Assembly: GCA_964415715.1 (NCBI GenBank) | Contig: CAYQBK010000009.1 | Span: 1 to 5,369 of the forward strand | Length of the DNA: 5,369 bases | Direction: 5' to 3' | From: DALYDK01 sp964415715 | Lineage (GTDB): Bacteria > Patescibacteriota > Saccharimonadia > Saccharimonadales > CAIOMD01 | Shown: positions 1 to 5,369 of the stretch, piece by piece | Position numbering within the stretch: position 1 is the stretch's first letter | Layout of the letters: every line of letters starts with the position of its first letter | The notes under the pieces: model-generated | Databases searched by the model: none | The model's input: the letters and a program-made list of their open reading frames with translations, nothing else | Told to the model about the DNA's origin: nothing | Made by a program: the position numbers and the translations under genes

Positions 1-108
1 TTGGTTGGTAAATATCCATAGTCCGACCGCTGATACACTAGAAAAGAACGTCAAAAATGATATTTTTAGCCATATACTTTCTTTCAATGGGTATAAAAAT
101 GGAATCAT
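1..108 (-). CDS. N-terminus of an unidentified membrane protein, cut by the window edge
   Basis: Thirty-six codons stay open from an ATG at 108-106 to the left edge, so only the N-terminus is visible. The ATG lies 3 bp after the TAG stop of the DUF3048 gene (114-112), a spacing typical of translational coupling within an operon. The peptide begins MIPFLYPLKESIWLKISFL and continues with a hydrophobic stretch over about residues 13-33 (WLKISFLTFF, then SSVSAVGLWIF). This reads as a signal anchor or first transmembrane helix after a short tail containing Lys and Glu. A weak AGG lies just upstream, overlapping the stop codon of the preceding gene. No family can be named from 36 residues. The ORF is short, but the tight spacing, membrane-like composition and open frame to the edge favour a real gene. 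Confidence 0.6.
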   Translation of the reverse strand, partial: MIPFLYPLKESIWLKISFLTFFSSVSAVGLWIFTNQ

Positions 109-111
109 GGC

Positions 112-1350
112 CTATGGTTTGTATCCTATGTCCGTACTAGCACCAACTAACGACACCCAGGTTTGTCCTGAATTTATTTTCATCGGTAAATTATTTGAAT
201 CATTGAGCACAAGTGGACTTTTTCGATCATTTTTTGTCCATGTCCCCTGCGAAACAATGCCATCTTGAAATACATAGACTTTTCCAGTCCCACTAGTGTT
301 ATAACTATTGTGATATCCGTCGGTACCGATGCCATTATTGACAACTAGAACGATCAGCGAATTTGGTGATATTTGTTTACCAGATTTTAGATCAATATGT
401 GGCTTGCCAGCCTGAGATCGATTGTAGCTATTGGTTGAAGCCACATAGTCAAAATGAGGGCTATATAGCGGTCCCGAAATAGATAGATCTATGCTGTTGG
501 CGGTAGGAGTTTGAGCTGTGTTTGATTTACGTTCAAGACCTACAAAATTACTGCTTGTGTAGTTTTTGCTTTGGTTGAGTTTATCTAGTCTTTCAAAGCT
601 TGTGTACATATTGTGTGGAGCGAAACGTTCGGTTATCCGCCAGTAAGCGGCATCATTAAAAAATTGATCCAAATCACGAACGCCCAGTGTTTTAATATCC
701 TGCAATGCTTCAGGGCTGCCACCAACATGGGCAAGACTAGCTTCAAGCGGCAAGGCATAATCTAAATAATACGGCCTAACACTTCTAACTGGACCAATAT
801 ACTGAGGTTGTGATTCTTGATAAAGTGCCATAAATCTTGTTATTCCACCTTCGGCGACAGCTTCATAAACCATGTCTGCATCCGTTAGACCACTTTGCGG
901 TCGAGCATCGGGGCTGTTCTCAATCATAACTGCAGTAACGGGCCTTTTTGTTAGGGAAACATCTTGGACTGTTCGACCTGTCAGTGGTGACATTATAGGT
1001 TTGGGCTTTGGTTTTTCTATAACTACCTGAGTATTTTGACTAGTAGTTGTCGGTTGTTTATTTTTTTTGATAAATATTAGGTACACCAATACACTGCCAG
1101 CGAGCAATAGTAGGATAACACCAAATATTACCAATAGTTTTTTATTTTTTTGTTTGCTAGCCTTATTTGGTCTAGCATCAATAGACAGATCTATTTTGTC
1201 AATATCGTCTACCGATTTGATATTTTTATTTGTCTTGGACTGTTCGGTGATTGATTTGATGTCTGGATGTGCTGGATCAAATGCAGGTTTTTTAAAGCTA
1301 TCAGTTGGTTCTAGCCTAATTTTTTTATTTGGTCTCTTAAAATCATCCAT
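112..1350 (-). CDS. DUF3048 (YerB-like) domain protein, single-pass membrane-anchored
   Basis: This is a complete 412-aa protein of the DUF3048 family, whose Bacillus member YerB is a cell-surface protein of unknown biochemical role. Residues 1-70 form a charged, low-complexity cytoplasmic tail. Residues 71-95 are one strongly hydrophobic helix followed by KK. Residues about 98-118 are a Thr/Gln- and KPKPKP-rich linker. The N-terminal DUF3048 domain runs from about 120 to 255, with the hallmarks SPLTG, RPVTAVMIENSPDARPQSGL (136-155), EGGITRFMALYQ (167-178), GPVRSVRPYY (186-195) and HNMYTS (246-251). The C-terminal DUF3048 domain (about 285-405) shows KPHIDLKSG, GTW and GQTWVSLV. There is no lipobox cysteine, so the protein should be held by its transmembrane helix with the domain outside. 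The ATG at 1350 has only a weak GTAGAG 14 nt upstream. It probably has its own promoter in the 181-bp gap after gltX, and it appears coupled to the gene starting at 108. Confidence 0.93.
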   Translation of the reverse strand: MDDFKRPNKKIRLEPTDSFKKPAFDPAHPDIKSITEQSKTNKNIKSVDDIDKIDLSIDARPNKASKQKNKKLLVIFGVILLLLAGSVLVYLIFIKKNKQPTTTSQNTQVVIEKPKPKPIMSPLTGRTVQDVSLTKRPVTAVMIENSPDARPQSGLTDADMVYEAVAEGGITRFMALYQESQPQYIGPVRSVRPYYLDYALPLEASLAHVGGSPEALQDIKTLGVRDLDQFFNDAAYWRITERFAPHNMYTSFERLDKLNQSKNYTSSNFVGLERKSNTAQTPTANSIDLSISGPLYSPHFDYVASTNSYNRSQAGKPHIDLKSGKQISPNSLIVLVVNNGIGTDGYHNSYNTSGTGKVYVFQDGIVSQGTWTKNDRKSPLVLNDSNNLPMKINSGQTWVSLVGASTDIGYKP

Positions 1351-1377
1351 ATTTATATTTGAAACTCTACATCCAAT

Positions 1378-1405
1378 ATTTTACCATAAGCACAGTAATA
1401 GGCAA
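1378..1405 (-). promoter_or_regulatory. Candidate sigma-70-type promoter for the DUF3048 gene
   Basis: On the minus strand TTGCCT (1405-1400) is followed after 16 bp by TAAAAT (1383-1378), a five-of-six match to the -10 consensus. Transcription would start near 1371, giving a leader of about 20 nt before the ATG at 1350. The -35 match is weak (only TTG is shared), and in AT-rich DNA such elements arise by chance. The 181-bp gap after gltX is the main reason to expect a promoter here. Confidence 0.35.
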
Positions 1406-1424
1406 AAACAACTATATCAACTCC

Positions 1425-1518
1425 AATACAAAAACTGCATTTAGATGAGCGATTTTAAGACTAAAAACATATTTTTATCTCATCAATTTATCAGCTCAGA
1501 AAAGACAGTTTTTGTATT
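1425..1518. repeat. Nested inverted repeat (94 nt) downstream of gltX
   Basis: The 13-bp sequence AATACAAAAACTG at 1425-1437 is repeated perfectly in inverse orientation as CAGTTTTTGTATT at 1506-1518, with 68 bp between the arms. Inside are two more complementary pairs that nest: GATGAG (1444-1449) with CTCATC (1479-1484), and TAAAAA (1462-1467) with TTTTTA (1472-1477) around a 4-nt CATA loop. TGAGC (1446-1450) could alternatively pair with GCTCA (1494-1498). The outer arm begins 13 bp past the gltX stop codon. It could be a 3'-end RNA structure for gltX or a small palindromic repeat element. There is no GC-rich stem with a following U tract, so it is not a standard intrinsic terminator. It occupies most of the gap between gltX and the DUF3048 gene. 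Confidence 0.6.
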
Positions 1519-1531
1519 ATGGCTGCTATAG

Positions 1532-2962
1532 CTATTTGAAATATGATAATGAATGTTGGAGTCTGTTTATTGTTTTGGTTTTTCCCAACAACACCAAAGA
1601 CTCAGCAAGCCCCGGGCTAAACTCTGTCCATGTAGTAAAGATACGAATCAGACTAAATAATGTGCCGGGTTTTTGCCCAGTTTCGACTAGTAAATCATTT
1701 AATGCATTGGTGATCGATTCTTCTGTAAAATCAGCAATCTGAAGTTTGCTGATTGTCTGGTTTATTAGGTTAGCAATTTCTGCATTGTTTAGTTTTTTGA
1801 GTTGTTTGTTGTTTGATACTAGGGTGGTGTTGACAGTAGGTTTGTCAAAGAAAAAGTTTGTGAGCATAGGTAGGTCGACTAAAGTTTTCATTCGTTCTTG
1901 GGCTAGTTTCAATACTCGTATTTTATAATCTTTGTCATAATTATCAGCTGACTTGGGCCAAAAATCTACACAACGTTTGTATAAATCTTCAACATCCAAA
2001 CTCCGTATCCATTGACCATTTGTCCAGAGTAAACGTTTTTCGTCAAATCTCGCACCAGATTTTTGAACTTTTTCAAGACTAAATTTTTCAATTAGCTCGG
2101 CTATCGAATATATTTCCTGTTCTGTTCCATCATTCCAGCCAAGTGTAGCGATGAAGTTAACCATAGCCTCAACCAAATAACCATCCCGGATATACTCAAG
2201 CACATCTTTTGCTCCATCTCGTTTGCCAAGTTTTTTATTACCATTTTCGTTCATTATGTGTGGGACAGATGCTATTATTGGGGGTTCAATACCCAGTGCT
2301 TCATATAGGTTCAAATAATTTGGCATACTAGATAAAAATTCCTGGCCTCTTATTATATGTGTTATACCCATTTCAGCATCGTCGACAATATGGCAAAAAT
2401 TATAGGTTGGAAAACCATCACTTTTTATCAAAATAAAATCATCTATGACTTCCGGTCCGGTTGTTAGTGGTCCCATCACGGCATCGTTTCGAGTATATTT
2501 TTTGGGATCACTTTTAAACCGTAGAGCTGTTGTACCATCCCACTTTGGTGGATTTTTTGGTCGATGGTTTCGATACAAAAAAGCTTGCTTGTTTTTTATG
2601 GCTTGTTGCCTAAAGCTATCAATTTCCTCTTTGCTATAAGGGTCAGCATAGGCCCTACCTGCTTCAATCAGCCTGTCTGCCCAATTTTTATAGATATCTA
2701 AACGTTCACTTTGTCTATATGGCGAGTGTGGTCCGCCAATATCTGGGCCTTGGTCATAATTTAAGCCAAGAATCTTGATAGATTTTATAATATGTTCATC
2801 TGCTCCTTTGACTTCACGTGATTGATCAGTGTCTTCTAGTCGTAGAATAAACTGGCCATTGTTTTGTCTAGCCAGCAACCAGGCGAAAAGTGCTGTACGA
2901 ATACTACCGACGTGAATATAGCCCGTTGGACTTGGGGCAAATCGTGTAACTACTTTTGACAT
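1532..2962 (-). CDS. gltX: Glutamate--tRNA ligase (glutamyl-tRNA synthetase)
   Basis: GluRS joins glutamate to tRNA-Glu in the cytoplasm using ATP. In bacteria without GlnRS it also mischarges tRNA-Gln for GatCAB. The 476-aa length matches bacterial class I GluRS. The catalytic Rossmann domain opens with RFAPSPTGYIHVGS (7-20), where HVGS is the HIGH signature, followed by RLEDTDQSR (41-49). DGFPTYNFCHIVDDAEMGIT (182-201) and HIIRGQEFL (202-210) are the glutamate/tRNA-binding core. The second class I signature is KLGKR (244-248), where many GluRS have KLSKR. GYLVEAMVNFIATLGW (261-276) and the helical anticodon-binding C-terminus, ending in SPGLAESLVLLGK and INRLQHSL, are as expected. No zinc-binding cysteine cluster is present. 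The start is fixed by conservation right after MSKVV. No Shine-Dalgarno is visible in the 25-bp gap after the upstream gene; instead a TATATT lies just before the ATG. Confidence 0.97.
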   Translation of the reverse strand: MSKVVTRFAPSPTGYIHVGSIRTALFAWLLARQNNGQFILRLEDTDQSREVKGADEHIIKSIKILGLNYDQGPDIGGPHSPYRQSERLDIYKNWADRLIEAGRAYADPYSKEEIDSFRQQAIKNKQAFLYRNHRPKNPPKWDGTTALRFKSDPKKYTRNDAVMGPLTTGPEVIDDFILIKSDGFPTYNFCHIVDDAEMGITHIIRGQEFLSSMPNYLNLYEALGIEPPIIASVPHIMNENGNKKLGKRDGAKDVLEYIRDGYLVEAMVNFIATLGWNDGTEQEIYSIAELIEKFSLEKVQKSGARFDEKRLLWTNGQWIRSLDVEDLYKRCVDFWPKSADNYDKDYKIRVLKLAQERMKTLVDLPMLTNFFFDKPTVNTTLVSNNKQLKKLNNAEIANLINQTISKLQIADFTEESITNALNDLLVETGQKPGTLFSLIRIFTTWTEFSPGLAESLVLLGKTKTINRLQHSLSYFK

Positions 2963-2968
2963 AGTACT

Positions 2969-2974
2969 AATATA
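2969..2974 (-). promoter_or_regulatory. Possible -10 element for leaderless gltX transcription
   Basis: TATATT on the minus strand (2974-2969) matches the -10 consensus at five of six positions and is separated from the gltX ATG by only 6 nt (AGTACT). Transcription from it would start at or next to the A of the start codon. The gap has no purine-rich ribosome-binding site, which fits a leaderless mRNA. There is no good -35 at 16-18 bp upstream, where the sequence is the end of the preceding gene. gltX may equally be read from the promoter before 4130. Confidence 0.3.
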
Positions 2975-2987
2975 CCATAAAAACAGA

Positions 2988-4130
2988 TTAGAGACTTGAG
3001 GCGATTGCTAGAATTTGCTCACTTGAAAGCGTACCGTTCTTTGCCTCTAGGGTAAACCAGATACCTTTATCAACCCAGGTTGCACTACTATTGTTGTAGA
3101 CAAACACTGTCATCCCCTTGCTGTAGTATGTTTGGTAAGCAAGCTTTGATTTTATCAAATAGTTACTCATTAGACTTTCGCTTGACCAATCGGTTGGCTT
3201 TTGGGTGATAGTATAGACACTATCGTCGTGTTTAGATTTGTACGTAATGGTTGATTGGGTCTTGTCAGCCTGTACTGGAGCTTTAAACGCAAAACCAGCT
3301 AGTGTCGTTCCTGGTGTCTTAATAGCTACATGCGATTTGCTAGCTGCCGCCCATATAGCGACTTCGGGGACAGTCTGAAAAACGAAAAAACCACTAACTA
3401 GTAAAATAGCAGCCGCTACAGTGCTAAAACCAAGTACCTTTTTACTAAATCTAGATGAATTGTGTCGTTTGCGATGAATATGTTCATGCTTTATCGGCAA
3501 TGTTTTTTGAGCTTTATTATTTAAACTGATGTTTGTTTCAAATAAGTTTGTTTTGTTGATACCGGGTTCTTTTTCTTGAACAAGGGGCGCTTTTTGAACT
3601 GTTAGATTTGGGTGAAGCTGTGGCTTAACAGAAGTGTTTTTTGGGAATTTGGATACAAATTTACTTTTTGCCTGAAACATAGCACGATGTATTCTCGCTT
3701 CTGGAACTTTTTTAGCCTGAGAGTTTAACAATGATTGATTTTCGGTTCTTTTTTGTGGAGATGATTGTGGGATACTCTTTGCGTGAATATACGGAGCGGT
3801 TTTTGCTGGTTTTTTTACAGCTGAACGTGACAATGTAACCGACTTTTGTATTTTATGAGATGTTTTTGTAGCTGCAGCTTTATGCATACCATCTATTCGT
3901 TTTGTGTTTGGTTGAGGTCTGTCAACGGTAGTTATTTTACTATATATCCGTTTTGGGTTAGGGTTTTGTACGCTAGCTGGTTTTTTGCTAATACCGTCAA
4001 TATTTTTGGGTAAATTATTTAGTTTTGGCGGAGTGTTGGGCTGAGCTGTACTTGTAGTTTTATCAGATGATATTAATTTGCCCGTTTGAGCATCGTATTT
4101 TCGTCCATTTATTTCGATTATGTTTTTCAA
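2988..4130 (-). CDS. Membrane-anchored protein of unknown function with a long basic cytoplasmic tail
   Basis: This 380-aa protein has three parts. Residues 1-20 (IIEINGRKYDAQTGKLI) form a small ordered-looking segment. Residues about 21-230 are Pro-, Ser-, Thr-, Lys- and Asn-rich and strongly basic, with two segments that resemble amphipathic helices: SHKIQKSVTLSRSAVKKPAK (91-110) and EARIHRAMFQAKSKFVSKF (144-162). HIHRKRHNSSRFSKK precedes one transmembrane helix at about 232-252. The remaining residues (to 380) would lie outside the cell by the positive-inside rule, as a compact domain with YTITQKPTDWSSESLMSNYL, KGMTVFVYNNSSATWVDKGIWFTLEA and a final LSSEQILAIASSL. This last part resembles small secreted beta-rich domains of the DUF4367 kind, but I cannot confirm that. 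The start is TTG at 4130, chosen because GGTGA sits 4 nt upstream and the next Met is near residue 82. gltX follows after 25 bp, so the two are probably cotranscribed. Confidence 0.85.
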   Translation of the reverse strand: MKNIIEINGRKYDAQTGKLISSDKTTSTAQPNTPPKLNNLPKNIDGISKKPASVQNPNPKRIYSKITTVDRPQPNTKRIDGMHKAAATKTSHKIQKSVTLSRSAVKKPAKTAPYIHAKSIPQSSPQKRTENQSLLNSQAKKVPEARIHRAMFQAKSKFVSKFPKNTSVKPQLHPNLTVQKAPLVQEKEPGINKTNLFETNISLNNKAQKTLPIKHEHIHRKRHNSSRFSKKVLGFSTVAAAILLVSGFFVFQTVPEVAIWAAASKSHVAIKTPGTTLAGFAFKAPVQADKTQSTITYKSKHDDSVYTITQKPTDWSSESLMSNYLIKSKLAYQTYYSKGMTVFVYNNSSATWVDKGIWFTLEAKNGTLSSEQILAIASSL

Positions 4131-4134
4131 CTTT

Positions 4135-4139
4135 TCACC
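4135..4139 (-). promoter_or_regulatory. Ribosome binding site supporting a TTG start
   Basis: Minus-strand GGTGA (4139-4135) is followed by AAAG and then the TTG start at 4130-4128. GGTGA pairs with the 5' part of the anti-Shine-Dalgarno sequence, for which a 4-nt spacer is normal. It is the clearest ribosome-binding site in the window and decides the start of the 380-aa gene, which would otherwise have no in-frame ATG until about codon 82. Confidence 0.6.
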
Positions 4140-4177
4140 AACCTATTTGTATAGTTATGTTTAACTCTTGATGTACT

Positions 4178-4205
4178 TATTATGCTTTTCTTTACGATAT
4201 TATGC
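4178..4205. repeat. 8-bp direct repeat with a 20-bp period, overlapping a promoter
   Basis: TATTATGC occurs at 4178-4185 and again at 4198-4205, exactly 20 bp apart start to start, which is close to two helical turns. The copies overlap the proposed -10 and -35 of the minus-strand promoter. They could be a tandem protein-binding site, two alternative -10 hexamers (CATAAT on the minus strand), or chance in AT-rich DNA. Confidence 0.45.
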
Positions 4206-4207
4206 AA
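4179..4207 (-). promoter_or_regulatory. Candidate promoter for the 380-aa gene and gltX
   Basis: On the minus strand TTGCAT (4207-4202) is followed after 17 bp by CATAAT (4184-4179), a five-of-six -10 match. Transcription would start near 4172, giving a leader of about 42 nt that includes one copy of the 11-bp repeat and the GGTGA ribosome-binding site. The -35 match is poor beyond TTG. Position between two divergent genes makes a promoter here necessary even if these exact hexamers are not the right ones. Confidence 0.45.
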
Positions 4208-4212
4208 CTTTT

Positions 4213-4241
4213 TTGTTTTTAAAGCTGTGCAAAACTATATA
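4213..4241 (+). promoter_or_regulatory. Candidate promoter for the PEGA-domain gene
   Basis: TTGTTT (4213-4218) and TATATA (4236-4241) are separated by 17 bp; TATAAA at 4238-4243 is an alternative -10. Transcription would start near 4248, giving a leader of about 50 nt that includes one AAATAGGTTGG copy. The element lies back to back with the minus-strand candidate, only 5 bp away, so the two could compete or be jointly regulated. Confidence 0.4.
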
Positions 4242-4297
4242 AAATAGTAGAATAATAATCTAAAACGTGACAAAATAGGTTGGATACACATAACATT

Positions 4298-5369
4298 ATG
4301 GAATTTCTTGACCCAGAACAAAAGCGAAGGCGAACAATAAAACTGTTTATTATGTATTTCTTGACAATCTTTGCGATTACACTTGGTACTTTTGCTATGA
4401 TTCTTTTGGTACAAGGCTATAATTTTCGAAAGAAACAGGGTGTTGTCCAAAATGGCTTAGTGTTTGTTGACTCTAAACCTGTTTCTGGCATAGTGTGGCT
4501 AAATGGACAGAAAAAAGACGAAACTAACGCTCGTCTAGTTTTACCGGCAGATGTTTATAGTATGAAAATCACAAGTGACGGATATCGTGACTGGACAAAG
4601 AGTTTTATATTGGATGGTGGTTCCGTCCGGTATTTCACATACCCAAAGCTCATACCAAACACCATACAAACGTCAATAATCCAAAACATGAACCTACCGC
4701 CCATTTGGTCAAGCCAATCGCCTGATCGACGATGGCTCATATATCAACAAAATATCAACACCAATGATTTTGCGGTTTTTGATACCTCAAAACCAACAAC
4801 TGCACCGCTAGTGAGCAAGTTTGCTCCAGATATTTATTCAGAGTCTGCTAGGACTTTGTCCGAGATAAAGCCTATCGAATGGTCAGATGACAATAAGCAT
4901 TTGTTGATATTACAGACTTTTACTGACGGAACAATGAACTATGCAGTAGTTGATAGAGATAAACCAGACAGCTCGGTAAATATTACAAAAAAACTCAGCC
5001 TGAACAAGGATCAGTCAGTTAAGCTCAAAGATAAAAAGTGGGACAAATATTTTGTTCTTGATAAATCAACTCAAATATTAACATCCCGCGATTTGAATAG
5101 TCCTGAAAACATTTCAAATATTGCCACCAAAGTAGTGTTTTATAAATCCTATGGGAGTGATAAGTTCATGTATATTAGCTACGATGGCGCCAGCGAAAAC
5201 ATGGCAAGGGTTATAGTTCTTGACGGTGCCAATAGTTATAACCTGAAGCCAGTCGCCAGAGATTTATCGTTAAATTATCAGCTAGATATCGCCAAATTTG
5301 ATGGTGCTTGGATGTACGCTAGCTCATCGTCGGCTGATCATAAGGTTTATATATATAAAAATCCGCTCA
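4298..5369 (+). CDS. PEGA-domain protein with N-terminal membrane anchor and propeller-like region, 3' end missing
   Basis: The frame opens at ATG 4298 and stays open for 357 codons to the right edge. The N-terminus MEFLDPEQKRRRTIK is a basic cytoplasmic tail, and residues about 16-38 are one hydrophobic helix. The next segment fits a PEGA domain (about 52-103): GLVFVDSKPVSGIVWLNGQ, then LVLPADVYSMKITSDGY, matching the family pattern of a surface beta-domain with SxPxGxxVxxNG and a closing GY. Two later segments, WSSQSPDRRWLIY (137-149) and IEWSDDNKHLLIL (193-205), look like TolB/PD40-type propeller strands (SPDGRWLAY). Repeats continue through YFVLD, KFMYISYDG and VIVLDGA. The PEGA and propeller parts should lie outside the cell. 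The substrate or partner is unknown. No strong Shine-Dalgarno is present; AGG at 4277-4279 is about 18 nt upstream of the ATG. The start is supported by the tail-plus-helix architecture. Confidence 0.88.
   Translation, partial: MEFLDPEQKRRRTIKLFIMYFLTIFAITLGTFAMILLVQGYNFRKKQGVVQNGLVFVDSKPVSGIVWLNGQKKDETNARLVLPADVYSMKITSDGYRDWTKSFILDGGSVRYFTYPKLIPNTIQTSIIQNMNLPPIWSSQSPDRRWLIYQQNINTNDFAVFDTSKPTTAPLVSKFAPDIYSESARTLSEIKPIEWSDDNKHLLILQTFTDGTMNYAVVDRDKPDSSVNITKKLSLNKDQSVKLKDKKWDKYFVLDKSTQILTSRDLNSPENISNIATKVVFYKSYGSDKFMYISYDGASENMARVIVLDGANSYNLKPVARDLSLNYQLDIAKFDGAWMYASSSSADHKVYIYKNPL

Larger units (their letters stand above)
4138..4283. repeat. 11-bp perfect inverted repeat bracketing the divergent promoter region
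   Basis: AAATAGGTTGG reads on the plus strand at 4273-4283 and on the minus strand at 4148-4138. The copies therefore face outward, one 14 bp before the plus-strand ATG (4298) and the other 7 bp before the minus-strand TTG (4130). Each copy contains AGG and overlaps or abuts the ribosome-binding region, so they may be leader elements used by both mRNAs, or paired operator sites. A related AAAATATTGGAT lies at 1382-1371 before the DUF3048 gene, lacking the central GG. Confidence 0.6.

Noticed and set aside
53..67. AAAAAT-GAT-ATTTTT hairpin as a terminator after the DUF3048 gene
   Set aside because: It is a six-pair A/T-only stem and lies inside the open frame of the following minus-strand gene, so it is unlikely to end transcription.
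5..268. 87-codon plus-strand frame at the left edge
   Set aside because: Antisense to the C-terminal DUF3048 domain and the next minus-strand gene. No recognisable protein features.
1067..1444. 125-codon plus-strand frame with hydrophobic residues
   Set aside because: It lies mostly antisense to the DUF3048 gene's tail and transmembrane region and extends into its promoter gap. The hydrophobic look comes from reading AT-rich Lys/Asn/Ile codons in reverse. The minus-strand frame has clear family motifs.
1438..1505. tRNA or other known RNA gene inside the inverted repeat
   Set aside because: No acceptor-stem pairing, no GTTCGA-like T loop and no D-arm consensus on either strand.
4267..4296. 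GTGACA and TAACAT as a promoter for the PEGA gene
   Set aside because: The hexamers are 18 bp apart, but transcription would start inside the coding region, after the ATG.
4235..4740. Two minus-strand frames (71 and 61 codons) opposite the PEGA gene
   Set aside because: They are antisense to a continuous 357-codon plus-strand frame with membrane, PEGA and propeller features, so they are shadows.

Overview
The window looks like chromosomal backbone from a small-genome, AT-rich bacterium, most likely a Patescibacteria/CPR member such as Candidatus Saccharibacteria (TM7). This is an inference. It rests on the low GC, single-pass membrane proteins with long basic cytoplasmic tails, a transmembrane-anchored (not lipoprotein) DUF3048 protein, a GluRS with a KLGKR-type second signature, and weak or absent Shine-Dalgarno sequences. 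Full-length reading frames end at TAG or TAA, and nothing suggests reassignment of UGA.

The layout is a leftward (minus-strand) gene series facing one rightward gene across a divergent promoter region. Leftward from position 4130 come: (i) a 380-aa membrane-anchored protein of unknown function with a TTG start; (ii) glutamyl-tRNA synthetase (gltX) 25 bp further on; (iii) after a 181-bp gap holding a structured inverted repeat and a probable promoter, a 412-aa DUF3048 (YerB-like) membrane-anchored protein; (iv) starting 3 bp after its stop codon, the N-terminus of another membrane protein that runs off the left edge. Rightward from 4298 is a PEGA-domain protein with an N-terminal membrane anchor and a probable beta-propeller-like region, cut by the right edge.

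The genes do not form an obvious single pathway. gltX is a housekeeping translation gene. In genomes without GlnRS (usual in this group) GluRS also charges tRNA-Gln for GatCAB amidation. It is surrounded by envelope proteins that share one architecture: a short or long cytoplasmic tail, one transmembrane helix, and an extracytoplasmic domain. The 167-bp intergenic region at 4131-4297 is the most regulatory-looking part. It has back-to-back promoter-like elements, an 11-bp perfect inverted repeat next to both start codons, and an 8-bp direct repeat with a 20-bp period. I found no mobile element, CRISPR array, tRNA, rRNA or clear intrinsic terminator, and no complete undescribed defence or biosynthetic system. 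The least understood items are the 380-aa tail-plus-domain protein and the 94-nt inverted repeat after gltX.
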